Below, piece after piece: positions 30,637 through 41,767 of a stretch of DNA of 64,000 bases; within the stretch, counting starts at the first letter, position 1; every line of letters begins with the position of its first letter. The stretch spans positions 1 through 64,000 of the forward strand of contig LGRX02035111.1 of NCBI GenBank assembly GCA_001247695.2. The letters are read 5' to 3'. The translations under genes and the position numbers were made by a program. Under the pieces are notes generated by a model. It was not told where the DNA came from. It did not search any database and worked only from the letters and a program-made list of their open reading frames with translations. The DNA comes from Cymbomonas tetramitiformis (lineage: Eukaryota > Chlorophyta > Pyramimonadophyceae > Pyramimonadales > Pyramimonadaceae).

Positions 30637-31113
30637 TCAGGATGGCTCCGCCGAAAATGCTCCGTCAGGGCTCGTCTGCTTCCCAGGGCCCCCACCGAGC
30701 ACCCCGGCACCGTGCAAACCACACCCCCCACCCGTTGTCCTCCCCTTCCGCCCGCCACCTCCCCTCAAGTTGCGTCGACCCACTAGCCCCTCCCGAGGCA
30801 CCCCCAATGGTCTCAATTGCCCTACAGCCCCTCCCACACCCACTGCGTCAATCTCGCGCTCTGCTCCCGCCGTCGCCGTTCCTAACCCTACCCCCTGGAT
30901 GCCTCCACCCGCCATCCCCACGGCCTCCTCACCACCCGACTGCCCCGCCGCCACAGCCCCACTCCCAAGATCAGCACTTACACCCCCCGAACGCCCCGAC
31001 AGTGCCAACCCCGCGACCGCCGGGCCCGTCGCCCGCCCAGCCGTCCCTTCTATATTCACACTATAAACAAACCCCTCGGTCGCCCGATTACCTTCATCAG
31101 AACTCATAGTCAT
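30637..31113 (-). CDS. R2-like ORF, copy 3: N-terminus with C2H2 finger in a shifted frame
   Basis: MTMSSDEGNRATEG at 31113 looks like the start of the element's protein, at the end of the conserved 5' leader. A Gly/Ala-rich stretch follows. The C2H2 finger CTVPGC...ALTEHFRRSHPD lies in the overlapping frame at 30354-30758, so one indel separates it from the start. Confidence 0.6.
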   Translation of the reverse strand: MTMSSDEGNRATEGFVYSVNIEGTAGRATGPAVAGLALSGRSGGVSADLGSGAVAAGQSGGEEAVGMAGGGIQGVGLGTATAGAEREIDAVGVGGAVGQLRPLGVPREGLVGRRNLRGGGGRKGRTTGGGCGLHGAGVLGGGPGKQTSPDGAFSAEPS

Positions 31114-31465
31114 AATTCATTCATGCGAAGATCACACCCAGTGACGCTCACCGCCTGCCACCAAGCCGAAAAACCAAAACCAAAATCGAGCCAAATAACA
31201 GCATCTGGAGACCCATCGCCATGGAAACGCAACCGGCCGTGGCCTCAGGCGTCTTGCCTCTCACTCCAGGGAATTGGGCGGGCAGGTGCTGATGCCAGCA
31301 GAGGCATCCGTCAGATACTGGGCAGTCAGCTGGGTTGGCCTGGATGGGCGCTCTATGCCTACCACGTGGAGGGCTGTGCTATACAAAAGTAACCGCGCCC
31401 CAAAGGGTCTCCGTTACCCTCGACCGTTGCTACCAGTGTAAAATCCATCTGCCGTTGGCTCCCTA

Positions 31466-32265
31466 AATATATACATGAAATATGGACCCCCCACCCCCAG
31501 CCCAGCCTGCACAGACGCAAAATATATACACAGCTCGAACAAGACGTGTGCGCGTGAAACCCAAGACAGGGTTCAGACCGTAGAGAGCAATGGCAAGCGA
31601 CGGCCACCACACCAGAAGTGCGTCCTTACAGGCCCTGGTCCAAACCATTCCCAACCGGCACCACCACTAGCACAACCAACACGATCAACACAATCAACAC
31701 AATCTGGGCCCGCGCCACCAGGTACCCAAACCCCCAGCGTGGCAGTCCCCGAATTCCGGGGTGCCGGGCCACAGTGTTCGTGTGTGTGTTTGTGGTCCAC
31801 GTGCTGTATTCTCCCTTGATTTTTGTGGCGAGCACTTAGGTGCCTGCATGGGGTGTCCATGCTGTGTGGCGTGACTGCATTCATGGCATTATAACCATGG
31901 ACCAACGGGTCTCATCCATCGACCGTGAGCCACTGGGGGGCATGCCACCAGGGTCCGCTTAATCCCTAACCCTCTGATCCACAATTGCTGGGCAATGATC
32001 GGTCACACCGTATAATCTTTCCCTGCTGCCTTGCATCTGGGTTGGGAATGTGTATGCGTTGGTCGTATCTTCCACGGGCCCGCCCTGCTCCTGATTTGCT
32101 TCTCACGTCCACTGGGATGATGGTGGGCTGGCTTTGTCGGCTGATCTCATGCCATTCAGTGTGTGTTTGTGGTATCTTGGGACGGCCACGTTCTGTTCCA
32201 GCAAACTTCTCTTTTCCACTGGGGTGGAGGTGGGTTGGCTTCGTTTGGCGCATCTCATGCCGTTC
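31466..32265. other. Unassigned sequence downstream of copy 3's 5' end
   Basis: No supported gene. Near 31660-31710 there is a CAACA/ATCAACAC-rich microsatellite. At about 32145-32200 a fragment resembling the R2-like 3' terminus (CAGTGTGTGTTTGTGGTATC) precedes the better copy at 32266. Confidence 0.45.
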
Positions 32266-32640
32266 AGTGCGTGTGGCTTATCCTTGGACCGCTTCCTTTA
32301 TTGGCACCATGTAGCCACAGAAGATCGGCTGCACTATGTACCCACACCGGGGACCAAAAGCGCACACATCAGGACACTTATCCGGATTTCCTGGGGCTCA
32401 CCGCAAGTGAAGAATGGGACCACCTAAGCCTAAGTGGGCCACTCAGAGGCCTTTCCAACTGCACTGCCTGCGCACTAATGCTATGCCCCGGAAGCCGGTT
32501 CACCGCTGACTGCGGAGCTGTCGGAGCCATCTTCCCACGCGCTCAGAATCACCGCCCTGCTTCCTGCCTGCCCCGAAGCCTGGTCTCAAGAGAGCTTATG
32601 TGGATGCTTGCATGCTAGACTGGGTCCTTGGTGCCACCAC
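32266..32640 (-). mobile_element. R2-like element, 3' fragment only
   Basis: Contains CTTATCCTTGGACCGCTTCC, then GCCACAGAAGATCGGCTGCA and the downstream stretch seen at the 3' ends of copies 1 and 2. A TG-rich CAGTGCGTGTGG precedes it. This is what a strongly 5'-truncated insertion in the same orientation would leave. Confidence 0.65.
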
Positions 32641-33391
32641 TCAAAACTGATTGAACGAATGGGAAGCATGCAACGCAAATCTCAAACAGGGTACAGTGGC
32701 AGCTTCCTTGGATGCGGAATGCTCTGGCTGTTTCCGGGTCTTTCGATTGCTTTTGAGTAGTGTCACTATGGAGTCCAATCTCAGTCTAGCACGCACGCGC
32801 CAGGGTACTCAGCATGTCGGTCCTGCGTCTGTCGTGGCCGGGTGTTGTGGGATGGAGCTCCGATAGATCAAGGGGCAGGATTAAGGAGTGAGACTGAAGT
32901 TGTTGGTAAACGTAATTTTTCAACAAATTAAGGTCAACGAGCAGTGGCTGTCTATACGGACTTAATTGTGTAGACGGACAGAGCGCTGCATCGTTTCTTT
33001 TGACGATATCTCAAGAAAGACTCTTGTCGAACAGTGTGCGAAAATGCTGTGCGCATGGCACCTGGCGTTGCACTCACTTTTAACGGTGAGCGGCCCTGTA
33101 TTCGATAGGAGACTACAGCACGTACATCCCACATTTTTGTGGTTTACCCCCATCGTTGAGCATGTGCCCCGGAATGCTGCGAGCTGGGCAATGAGCTCTG
33201 CCTTTGCAGCGCAAAATACAATACGGCCGGTACCGTAGACGCAGGGGATTTCTGTGCTGAATCCTCTCCAGCTGTTGCTCAGCTTGGTGATAGTTTTCAA
33301 GATGCCAGCTGGCATTTTCAGTCAGCATGTGTCGAATTTGAGTTCTTCTCGTGCACACTGGTGATGCGATGAGTCGCTGTTTGCTCTGCAG
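32641..33391. other. Upstream region or introns of the pentapeptide-repeat gene
   Basis: No open frame with clear motifs. It probably holds one or more upstream exons of the following gene, because that gene's first recognised exon begins at a splice acceptor rather than a start codon. Confidence 0.4.
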
Positions 33392-36300
33392 GCGATTCTC
33401 CACGGGGCTCGCCTGATCGAGACTCAGCTGGAGGGCGCCGTTCTGGATGACGTCAACATGAACCAGGCCGAGTTGGAGGGCCTGGATTTCGAGAACGTGC
33501 ACTTCACCCAGGGGACGCTACTGAATGACGTGGACTTTGCCAACTTTGTGGTTCCGTCGGAGCGGCGGCTGCCACCACCGGACAACAGCCTGCTCTACGC
33601 TCTGTTCAAGCAGACCGCGCTGCACCTTTTTGAAGGGCAAGGTGGATTCAATGATGACGACAACGATGATGACCATGACGATGATGATGACGACCGTGAT
33701 GACGATGATGATGATGACTCCGGAGCTGCTGAACTGCCTGCTATTGATGCGGACGACACGATCGTGTCTATGCTGGAATCCATCGAAGCCTATTGTGATA
33801 ATCTGCTACCCAACTTTGTCGCCGATCTGTCAGGCAATATGCAGGATATGCTGAAAAGGATGCTACAAGGCGTTCTGGGTCAAAAGGATCTAGCATACAA
33901 GATTTTTTTCGAGGGCGGCGCTGAGCACATTCAGGAGAGCGTCGTGGAGTGGGTGTTCCACGAGGTGCGGCGCATGTGGTGAAGCTCTCTCCGGAGGCTC
34001 GCCAGCGTGATATTGAAAAGCATCGTCCTCATAATTCTGCATGCTTGATCGACTTGCTCGACTGCTGCAGAGGCCCTGTAGCATGCTGGCATGCCTGACA
34101 CAATGACGAGAGTGATGACCAATGAGAGCACTGAGTGTACATCTGACTCTGCAATGATCACAAGAGGCTCACCTGGCCCCAGGCCGCTGTCGGCATGATT
34201 GTACACCATCTTCACATGAGCACAAATCCATGCAAAAAATGTTTCGGCGGGTAGTCGTATGAAAGTGCTCATATTTTGGGGAGCCCGCGCAATCGATGCA
34301 TACGCCGCGGCCATGTGTACCACACCATGCATTACCATGCAGCGCAGTCTAGTTGTCCTCTCACTCTAAATGCCTCTTGCCGCTTTGCAGCTGGGATGGC
34401 ATCCATCCACCTCTCTGATGAAATATCCACTCTGAAGGCGTTGAGTTCGTGCACTGTAGTGTACACTAGCAAAACATGCGGGTCTAGAGTTGGGACAGAA
34501 TACGCACTGGCGAGCGCGAAGCATGCGCAAGTCTTGCGGCATTCCCCAGACGCCTATGCGATGCTGAAGTATGGCATTCTGCAGCTGCAACCGCCACACA
34601 TGATCTTTGCTTTGGCTCGCATCTTTGCGTTGTTGGTGTGGCTGCCGCCACACATACCAAATCCGCAGGGGGGGGGGTTAGAGGGGGGCTAGGGCCGTTA
34701 ACGCAACGCGCTTGTTCCCGTGGTCCCGACGTGGTGTCATGCATTATTTGCAGCCGTGAGACTCCATATGACTTACCATTCCGGTGCGCGCCGCAGCTTG
34801 AGAATGGGCGGCTTGCCTCTCTGCTGCATCCACGTGGAGATATGCCCGCATTGCTGAGCAGCCTTCAAGAGAGGTTCGGCGACAGAGGACAGTTTGATGT
34901 CCCAAAAGGGGGCGAAAAAGCGGCCCTCGAACTTCTGAAGGAACTACTGTCTGAGAAAGAGGAGGAGGCGCAGGAAGATATCCGCAAGGCAGTGAAGGAG
35001 TGGATCCGCGAGCAGGTGCCAGGCACCATCGCGAGTGGAGTGGGAGCAAGGACACAAAGTCTGATGAAATCCAGAGACTGCTTTGGTTGCGCTGCTCGCT
35101 CAGCTCTCCAAAGGTGCCACGTGTCGTTGAAGCGTTCAAGAGCAGAGATCCGTCTGCTGTTCAACTGATCCCAGCCCGAGATCTCTCCACCGTGGAAAGG
35201 CAATGTTGTTATTGTTGGCAAGAATGTTGTTAGTTTCGCCTATTTTTTCTCAGAAGCTTCCAACCAGGCGTGGGTCAGATGGTGTTTGCACGCTCAGCCT
35301 CACAAAGACCTCACAAAGCCTGGCGAGGCGGATATGGCTCCATAAGCCCTGAGTGCTGCTGCTGCTGGGGATAATTAATTGACTGCCCATCATAGGGTTG
35401 GATTTCCCTCTGCGATAAGATGGCCAGTCACCTGCAGGCCACCTGTAGGCCACGCATAGGCCACCTTGCTCAACACGGGCTACGCCTCGAGCGGCTGGGC
35501 TAACTTCTTCCAAGTTCTATATTTAGGGTTTAGGTTTAGAGTATCCTACTTCCTCCACCCTCCACAAGTAACGGTGAGCTTAACCGGCTGCGTTCATGAG
35601 TTTGGGTTAGGGTTAGTGCGGCTGAGGTGAGCAGGTAGAGCCAACGATGGAGGACTTGACCACGAAGGAGAGTGCCAAGGAAGAGTGCCAGAAGTTTATG
35701 AGTTCCCTCATCCAGGAGCTCAATGAGGACGCCGTCATCGCCCTCTTGAGCAAGAGCCGCCAAGGAGACCTCAGCAAATTTTTGTCCGAGGAGCAAGAAA
35801 CCCCAGGCAGTTTTCTCAGCATGATCTTGAAGGAGTCAGACGAATGGAGGCAAGGCTTCGAAGAATATGTGAAACGCCAGGTGCTCGGTGCTGCCATTGC
35901 CACCCTCCCGATGCATTGCTTTACTGTTCAGCCGCATAGCTGTAAATCATTGCAGCTTGGACGACCCACGTTATGATGTGTGCATAAGTATGCAGCCGCT
36001 CTCAATGATTTGTCCCGCAGCAAACGATGTTTTGTGGTTGCCGTCATACGAACTTGGGATGCGCAGCTGCGCTGTTCTAAAGCCCTCGTGCCGCTGAGCA
36101 GAGTGATTGCGGCGGGATCGCTCTGGCGGGGCGTCCATACCTGTCGGAGAGATGCCCAGCCCCCAGAGGAAAGGCCTTGAGTGAGGCCATGCTTTGTATG
36201 GCGTAAATATCACATCCCTGGTGTCCGTGAGATGCGATCGGCATCGGAAGATGAGAACATTTTGGCATTTGTACGTCGAAGCCAACTTCTCAAAGTCGGC

Positions 36301-37510
36301 GGAGACAGCATCGAGTTTATGGCGGCAGCTGCATCTCTTCGCCCGGTCGCATGAGCCGTGCAACTGGGTACCCGAATGAGGGCGAGGCGCCTGGCGTGAT
36401 GTGTGCAGATAGGCGCATATCATTCAGGAAACCCTTACACCAAAACCCTAACCCTGGGTGTGATGCTGCACTCCCAGGTATGCGAATCACTCAGCGGATG
36501 TCGGCCTGAGGGTGTCACAGGCAGAGACAATGTACTGGAAGAAAGTGAAGCTCGTGCAGAGCAAGGCAGCTGACAGTAGTGACACACGCACCTTGCAGAA
36601 GAGGGAAGTGCGCAACGCAGTCCGCGATGTGCTCCGTGATGCACCGCAGGGCACTTCCCCCGGGCCAGCTCGAGCACAGGCTGAAGACAAGTCCCGCAAG
36701 GGCCTCTGGCTGCTCTGCTTGGCCGGCCGCCTCCGGATCTGGCCATCTGCAGGCAAGGGGCCTGGTAAGGGCCGTCCGAGACCCCCACCAGGCGATAAGA
36801 CGTCTGCCCGCAAACAAATGGTGCGCGCCGCTGTCAAATTTGAGAAAGAGCAGCAGTTGCTGATGCAGGAGTGGGTCCAGAAATTCGCCGAAAAACTTCC
36901 GTCCTACATGGTTGATAGCGTGTGCAACGCCGCGGCGAAAGTGAAGCAAGGAACCACCATGGGATGGCTGGCGCGCTCCACGAAGTATGAGCTGAAGGGC
37001 ACAAGGGGATTGTTGCACAAGATGATGACGATTAGCCCCTTGCAGCTCATCAAACACCTGAACGAGCTTGACTATTTGATGAGCCGGCTGGACATGGCGG
37101 AGGAGCCACTTCAGAGTCTCACCTGGGCGGACAGTGTCGGTGCCTGGGTGGCGCTTAGCGAGCTGCTGCCCGTGATCCAGGCAGAGCGTGGCCGGCTGGT
37201 GCTTGAGGCTATCTTTGCAGACAAGGGCGTGCTGGATGCTCTTGGGAAGGGGGTGTTCTTCTTGAAGAGCACGGGTGAGCTTCCACAGCATATGCTAAGT
37301 ACGCTCAAAGCCAATCTGGTTGGCCACATGCAAACCAACGTGTATATGTATAAGCAGGCTATCGAGCACGAGCAGGCAAACATTCGCCGTGTGCAAGAGA
37401 TGCAGGGGCGCTTCATTGCTCTGGTCGGCGCCACGTTTGCCGCCATCTTGGTTGGTATCGCCAACTTTCTAGGGCGACTAGCTTACGACTATTATATCGA
37501 TTATTTCTGA
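33392..37510 (+). CDS. Spliced pentapeptide-repeat protein with acidic tract and C-terminal membrane segment, 5' incomplete
   Basis: The four exons I support are 33392-33964, 34797 to about 35033, about 35639-35880 and 36521-37510 (stop). Joins GAG|GTGCGG to CAG|CTTGAG and CGCCAG|GTGCTC to CACAG|GCAGAG keep phase 0. The 34797/35639 join is plausible in phase 1. Exon 1 opens with a pentapeptide-repeat run (AILHGARLIETQLEGAVLDD, then MNQAELEGLDFENVHFTQGT), a right-handed beta-helix signature. An Asp-rich tract of about 25 residues follows. Later exons are helical and charged (LLKELLSEKEEEAQEDIRK; ECQKFMSSLIQELNED). The last exon ends with a hydrophobic segment (FIALVGATFAAILVGIANFL) just before the stop, which suggests a tail-anchored or C-terminally inserted membrane protein. 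I cannot name a function. The Pro/Arg-rich stretch near 36640-36800 may hide another intron. Confidence 0.65.
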
Positions 37511-37826
37511 TCGCGATGATGTGTGATTTTACGCTGCGCAGAGGACACTGTGCTCACGTGTGCTGGCGGTTTGTATGATATACGGTGCTCCTGAATTCCG
37601 CAGCTTCTTGTCAACTGATTTCCTGTTTACTTATCTTATAATATTGCATATCGGGTGGGAACAGAAAATAATTTGGACCACTTGAGTTTTCACACTTCAG
37701 ACTGCGGTATCTCATTTATGTACGGCACTGTTCAGCGAAATTAGTTATCTTAATGGCACATGTGTCCCGTGCCTCCGCAATTGCCTTCTGGGATTCCTGG
37801 ACGCGCGTTGCCCTCAACCCTTCGCA
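37511..37826. other. Downstream region, nothing recognised
   Basis: The 3' flank of the preceding gene up to the tRNA-like inverted repeat. Only AT-rich stretches (37611-37680) are seen. Confidence 0.4.
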
Positions 37827-37879
37827 ATCCATGATGGCGGTCGCTACGTAAATGTCGCATGGCATCGCACTCGACTGCA

Positions 37880-37955
37880 TGGCGCTCCCCGGGAGTCGAA
37901 CCTATGTCTCTCGTATAAGGAGGTAGAAGACTAACCGACTAGACCATCTAGTGCT
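37880..37955 (-). tRNA. tRNA-like sequence (probable pseudogene), left arm
   Basis: Mirror unit of the right arm, with A and B boxes on the minus strand. The T stem is less perfect than in the right arm. It diverges head to head from the other unit. Confidence 0.3.
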
Positions 37956-38023
37956 AGATGGTCTAGTCGGCATTATTCTACCTCCTTATACGATACACCT
38001 GGGTTCGACTCCCAGGGGCGCTA
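37952..38023 (+). tRNA. tRNA-like sequence (probable pseudogene), right arm
   Basis: Internal A and B box promoter motifs are well preserved and the T arm pairs (CTGGG/CCCAG). The expected acceptor partner of GGGCGCT at the 5' end is absent (TGCTAGA instead) and the anticodon stem does not pair. I would not assign an isotype. Confidence 0.35.
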
Positions 38024-38134
38024 TGCAGTCGAGTATGATGCCACGTGGTATTTAGGGACCGCCATCAATCCACTCACACGCTCATGATGCACTGAGAAAT
38101 ATCGCGGAAATGCCGAATAGACACAGGTCATGGG

Positions 38135-38341
38135 GTGCACGATTCACAGGCGGCTGCGAGCAAAGACGGCTCTCAACTCTACCGCGCGTTGCCGTATGGT
38201 CGTAGCTTTCCCGGCCGCCTCCTCCTCGATAAGCCGAACCGTATCTGGCCCCAGGAAGTCAAGGTTGACCTCGGCAATGCTTCCCCGGCACCCAAGAGGC
38301 CCCACAAACCAGTTGTAATGAGTCGTTGGGTCGGGTGGGCC
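38135..38341 (+). CDS. Possible exon or short ORF of unknown function
   Basis: A 69-residue frame whose central part looks protein-like (SQLYRALPYGRSFPGRLLLD, then KPNRIWPQEVKVDLGNASP), ending VVMSRWVGWA. A splice-acceptor-like TTCACAG lies at the start (about 38140) and a CAG|TTGTAATG-like edge near 38310. It may be one exon of an unrecognised gene. I could not join it to anything. Confidence 0.3.
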
Positions 38342-38895
38342 TAGGGACCGTTTCGGCTGGCTGTAGCCGGTGAGTGTGAGGCTCAGCCGGTTTCGGAATC
38401 GTGCAACCCCTGACTGTTTTACAGTCCCTTTGACCTCAGAGAAGATTCAACCGGTGAACCCGGGGTTCCAAACGATTGTTAGTGCCCGTTGGATAACTCT
38501 ACATGTTAGGATTTATACACTTCTGCGCAGATTTTCTCTCGGAAATATATAAATCGACTTTATAGTGTAGGGACCCTTGAACTTTTTGCGACCTGTTACA
38601 ACCCTTGAACATTTGACGCGGTTATATAGCTGCCATTAGGACGTTTTTAAAACACGCATGGTGTCATTCTAGCGCAGTGTTTTGATATTTTTCGTCTTCA
38701 TATTACCTTTCAGTATGCTCACGCCGTGTTGTGGGCTACTCTCGAGATTTATGCTCGCGCTTGGAACGCGCTTTTGCTTTGGGAACTATGTTTAAAGAAG
38801 ACGGTGCACTACGATTATTTTGAAGGGATGGAGATGGAGGGGTGGATGAGGGCATGCACACGTGGGAAGCCGCATAGCATCGCAACACCAACAAA

Positions 38896-38965
38896 AAAGT
38901 TCAAAGGTTGAAGAAAAAAGTTCAAGGGTTGAAGAAAAAGTTCAAGGGTTGAAGAAAAAAGTTTG
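38896..38965. repeat. 23-bp tandem repeat, 3 copies
   Basis: Units of AAAGTTCAAGGGTTGAAGAAA repeated with one- or two-base differences. A related stretch in the opposite sense (ACCCTTGAACTTTTTGCG) lies near 38573, which may mark the two ends of a small degraded element. Confidence 0.75.
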
Positions 38966-40059
38966 CGGGATATATGAATCCGCTCCGGGAAAACGAACAG
39001 GCTAAGCTCCATAACATTCCGGTCGAGTGCTTTTATCATGCATCTCGGAAACCGGATGATACTAATGATGACAGTGACAGTACAGTACGCCTGTACTGTC
39101 ACCCTAGCTACTAGCGGAGTCACAGGTCCGAACATGGGGAAGTGCCGGGGTTGCCAAACCTGATGAGCGTTGGCAGCATGAGACGGTGAGGCGCCTTCGG
39201 CGAACCCGGATTGCGGAAGGGGACCCAGACCCAAGGACTGGGGGGCACGGACCCAAGAACCGAGGGCTTAGCAGCCCGATCTTGTCACAAAGTGCATGCT
39301 AACCCCCCTGACTATGTACATAAGAGCACGCAGGACAGTCTAGCGAGGACGTAGGCCCGCCGAAAAGGGGGAAAGAGTTGTACTAGGGTGTATCGCGAGT
39401 CAGACGAGAGACAGACGTGTCAGAATGACGAGTGACAGCACCGATGACAGTCACCAGTATGACCGAGAGGTATGACGAGGGTGACTGACAGCATGTGACT
39501 TTTGAACATCTGCAACCACAGCAGATCAGGTTGAGAGAATTGGTGGGAAACCATTCCAGAAATGGGGGGAACCATTTTATATTCAAACAGCCAAACAGAA
39601 CTGGAGGGAAACCAGGAGAGCCTCAGTTCTTGCCACATCATCCGATCTATGATTATTCAGCAAATCAGAGCAGAGATCATTGTATGACTGGCAGCTGCAG
39701 CCCAAGGGCTAAATGACAAGACAGGTCATCGGATATGTGAACATGAAGTGATTGAGCATTGTGACTGTCGAATTCGGAGAGATCTGAGGGAATTCGAGTC
39801 GACATGTTACTACTTAAAGAGCTGAACAAGCTCTCATGTCAGTTTTTGAATTAGTTACACATTGGCACCAACCTCTGGTGTCTTGTAACCTCAAACAGTG
39901 AAAGTTTAACCGAAATACAGTAAATACCCAGTGTTAAAAAAACCGGAGATTTGGGGCCAGCCAGCAATTTTCACCAAATCTGGTACCCCCCCCGCCGCCA
40001 GCGCCAGCGTCCTATGAAAATCGCTAAGAATATTGGGTCATTTTGTTTCAATCAGCCAG

Positions 40060-40480
40060 ACACGGGTTACAGCCTGCGGACTTGCCTGTTCACAACCCGG
40101 ACCCAGTTGCACCCGCCAGCTCAACCTCAGCACCAGCAGCCGGTTCATCATCCCGACCCTCGACAAAACGTCAGCAGAAGGATTCAGGAGGACTGTCGCT
40201 CTGTCGGAACATGCCGTTCTTGGCAGAGTCCACAACAGAAAGGAGCCACACCAGAAGGTGAGAGTGCTAAGGTAGACGGTGTCAACTCCCTCTGCAGTGA
40301 CCACAGTGGGGAGATTGCTGGGTCACAGCGGAGCACCCCAGTTAGGCTGCAACTGGTGGCAGCAACCAGAAAGGAGAGGGAGGCCCTCGCGAGCTGGTTC
40401 AATATATAACGAACCTCGCACCCGGCATGGCCGTATGCAGCTATACGCTGCCATTGTGGCGAAGTTGCAGGATCTGAGGT
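40060..40480 (+). pseudogene. gag fragment of the collapsed Ty3 copy
   Basis: Several frames together give the peptide seen in the full copy: GYSLRTCL-type, then DHSGE, then STPVRLQLVAATRKERE. Multiple indels relative to 55431-55850 break the frame. Confidence 0.75.
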
Positions 40481-40689
40481 AATAGCACCCCGTTGCTAAT
40501 TGTGGCTGGACGCACTGCACACCTTGCAGCTGGCAGAGACTGGTTATGAGGAGGCGACCCTGGCGGTTCGGACGCGCTCTGCAAAAACCGACAGCAAACT
40601 GCAAAAGAAAACCGATAGTTTCCCCACCTCCTCCTCCAGAGAAACTCCTGGCTGACGACACTGTGACTCCAAAGCGCAGCAAGGCCTCA

Positions 40690-40975
40690 ACCAGACTACT
40701 GGAGCCCAGCGATAGACAGGACTGGAAGTTCCGCGCGGACATGTTCGAATTTCTGAGTCAGGAGTATGGGCCTTTTGAGGTGGACGCCTGTTGTGACTTG
40801 GGCGGGAAGAATCGTCAGGTTAACCGCTACTGGACTGAAGGAGAACTGGCGAGGGTTAAAAGTCTGGTGCAATCCTCCATTCTCCTCCAACCATCTGACC
40901 ATCGAGGCCGTATTGAGGCCTAGACCTAAACATATAGTACCTAGACCCCTACATTCTGGGAAAATCAGAAGACGC
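40690..40975 (+). pseudogene. Dam-like adenine methyltransferase fragment of the collapsed Ty3 copy
   Basis: DRQDWKFRADMFEFLSQEYG, then PFEVDACCDLGGKNRQVNRY in one frame. After an indel near 40860 the NPPF motif (VWCNPPFSSNHLTIEA) is found in another frame. The order matches the domain at 63037-63400. The domain ends where the GAAGAC array begins. Confidence 0.75.
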
Positions 40976-41632
40976 GTCTTATGAACGTCTTCTGAACGTC
41001 TTCTGAGACGTCTTCTGGACGTCTTCTGGGGTCCAGAAGACATCCAGAAGACATCCAGAAGACAAGCATCCAGAAGACGTCTTCGGCGCGTCTTATAATG
41101 TCTACCATCTTCTGGTTTCCAGAAGACGTCCAGACGATCTTCGGGGAAGACATCCAGAAGTTATCTTCACATGTCTTCTACATGTCTTCTGAATCCCGGA
41201 AGACATCTTCTTGATATCTTTTGGGGATCTCCTGTACATCTTCCCCGAAGATCTTCTGGACGTCTTCTGGAACTCAGAAGATGGTAGACATTAGAAGACG
41301 CGTAGAAGACGTCTTCTGGATGTCTTCTATATATCTTCCGGAACCCAGAAGACGTCCAGAAGACATCTTCTGGAATTCAGAAGATGTACAGAAGTCATGC
41401 AGAAGACGTTCAGAAGATATCTTCGGGACGTCTTCCTGGAAGATCTTCTGGACGTCTTCTGGAACTCAGAAGATGGTAGACATTATAAGACGCACCGAAG
41501 ATGTCTTCTGGATGTCTTCTGGATGTCTTCTGGATGTCTTCTGGACCCCAGAAGACGTCCAAAAGACACCTTCCGGAATCCGGAAGATGTACAGAAGACG
41601 TCCAGAAGATGTCTTCTGGATGTCTTCTGCAA
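40968..41632. repeat. Motif-saturated array of GAAGAC/GTCTTC in both orientations
   Basis: About 660 bp are built almost entirely from degenerate 10-12-nt units TCCAGAAGACA and TGTCTTCTGGA, with blocks on opposite strands facing each other (for example around 41030: TCTTCTGGGGTCCAGAAGA). Larger phrases recur: GGAACTCAGAAGATGGTAGA at about 41269 and 41460. The array can fold into many alternative hairpins. Open frames rich in VFWMSSGCLLD are by-products. Isolated GAAGAC units continue in the introns of the next gene and out to about 44960. Confidence 0.9.
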
Positions 41633-41767
41633 CTCTACCAAAAGTCGCTATACGTATGCGTTCAGGTTACACGCATGCAGTTCGCTGGCAGGATGATACA
41701 AATGGAACAAAGAAGGTTGCAGCACTCGGGTTTATTTACAAAGCTATTTATTTACATATTTGCAGTT

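Larger units (their letters stand above)
27026..31465 (-). mobile_element. R2-like non-LTR retrotransposon, copy 3 (3' end replaced)
   Basis: The 5' leader is present (about 31140-31465, matching 20670-20997). Zinc fingers, RT and endonuclease follow in the family order. The 3' part beyond about 27025 is gone, replaced by PrimPol-like coding sequence. Target-primed reverse transcription commonly loses 5' ends, not 3' ends, so this border points to later recombination, insertion of another element or an assembly join. Several frameshifts break the polyprotein. Confidence 0.8.
37827..38072. repeat. Long imperfect inverted repeat made of two tRNA-like units, head to head
   Basis: Two arms of about 120 bp meet at ACCATCTAG-TG-CTAGATGGT (about 37944-37963). 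Each arm has an A box (TGGTCTAGTCGG at 37959-37970 on +, its complement at 37935-37946) and a B box (GGTTCGACTCC near 38002-38012 on +, complement near 37892-37902). Symmetry extends past the tRNA-like part to GATGGCGGT on the left and ACCGCCATC on the right. Neither unit folds into a clean acceptor or anticodon stem. They are probably tRNA pseudogenes or a tRNA-derived SINE in an inverted duplication. Confidence 0.75.
39379..40975 (+). mobile_element. Collapsed Ty3/Gypsy derivative (LTR piece + gag piece + methyltransferase piece)
   Basis: Positions 39379 to about 39930 match the LTR at 51154-52578: TGTACTAGGGT start, GTGTCAGAATGACGAGTGAC, AACCATTTTATATTCAAACA and the shared TTACTACTTAAAGAGCTGAAC. 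It lacks the roughly 770-bp block at 51290-52060. About 40060-40480 matches gag codons at 55431-55850. About 40690-40975 matches the Dam-like domain of pol at 63037-63240. Everything between has been lost, so this is an internally deleted, non-autonomous copy. Confidence 0.85.

Noticed and set aside
37952..38023. A functional tRNA of defined isotype
   Set aside because: The acceptor and anticodon stems do not pair; only the pol III boxes and T arm are sound.
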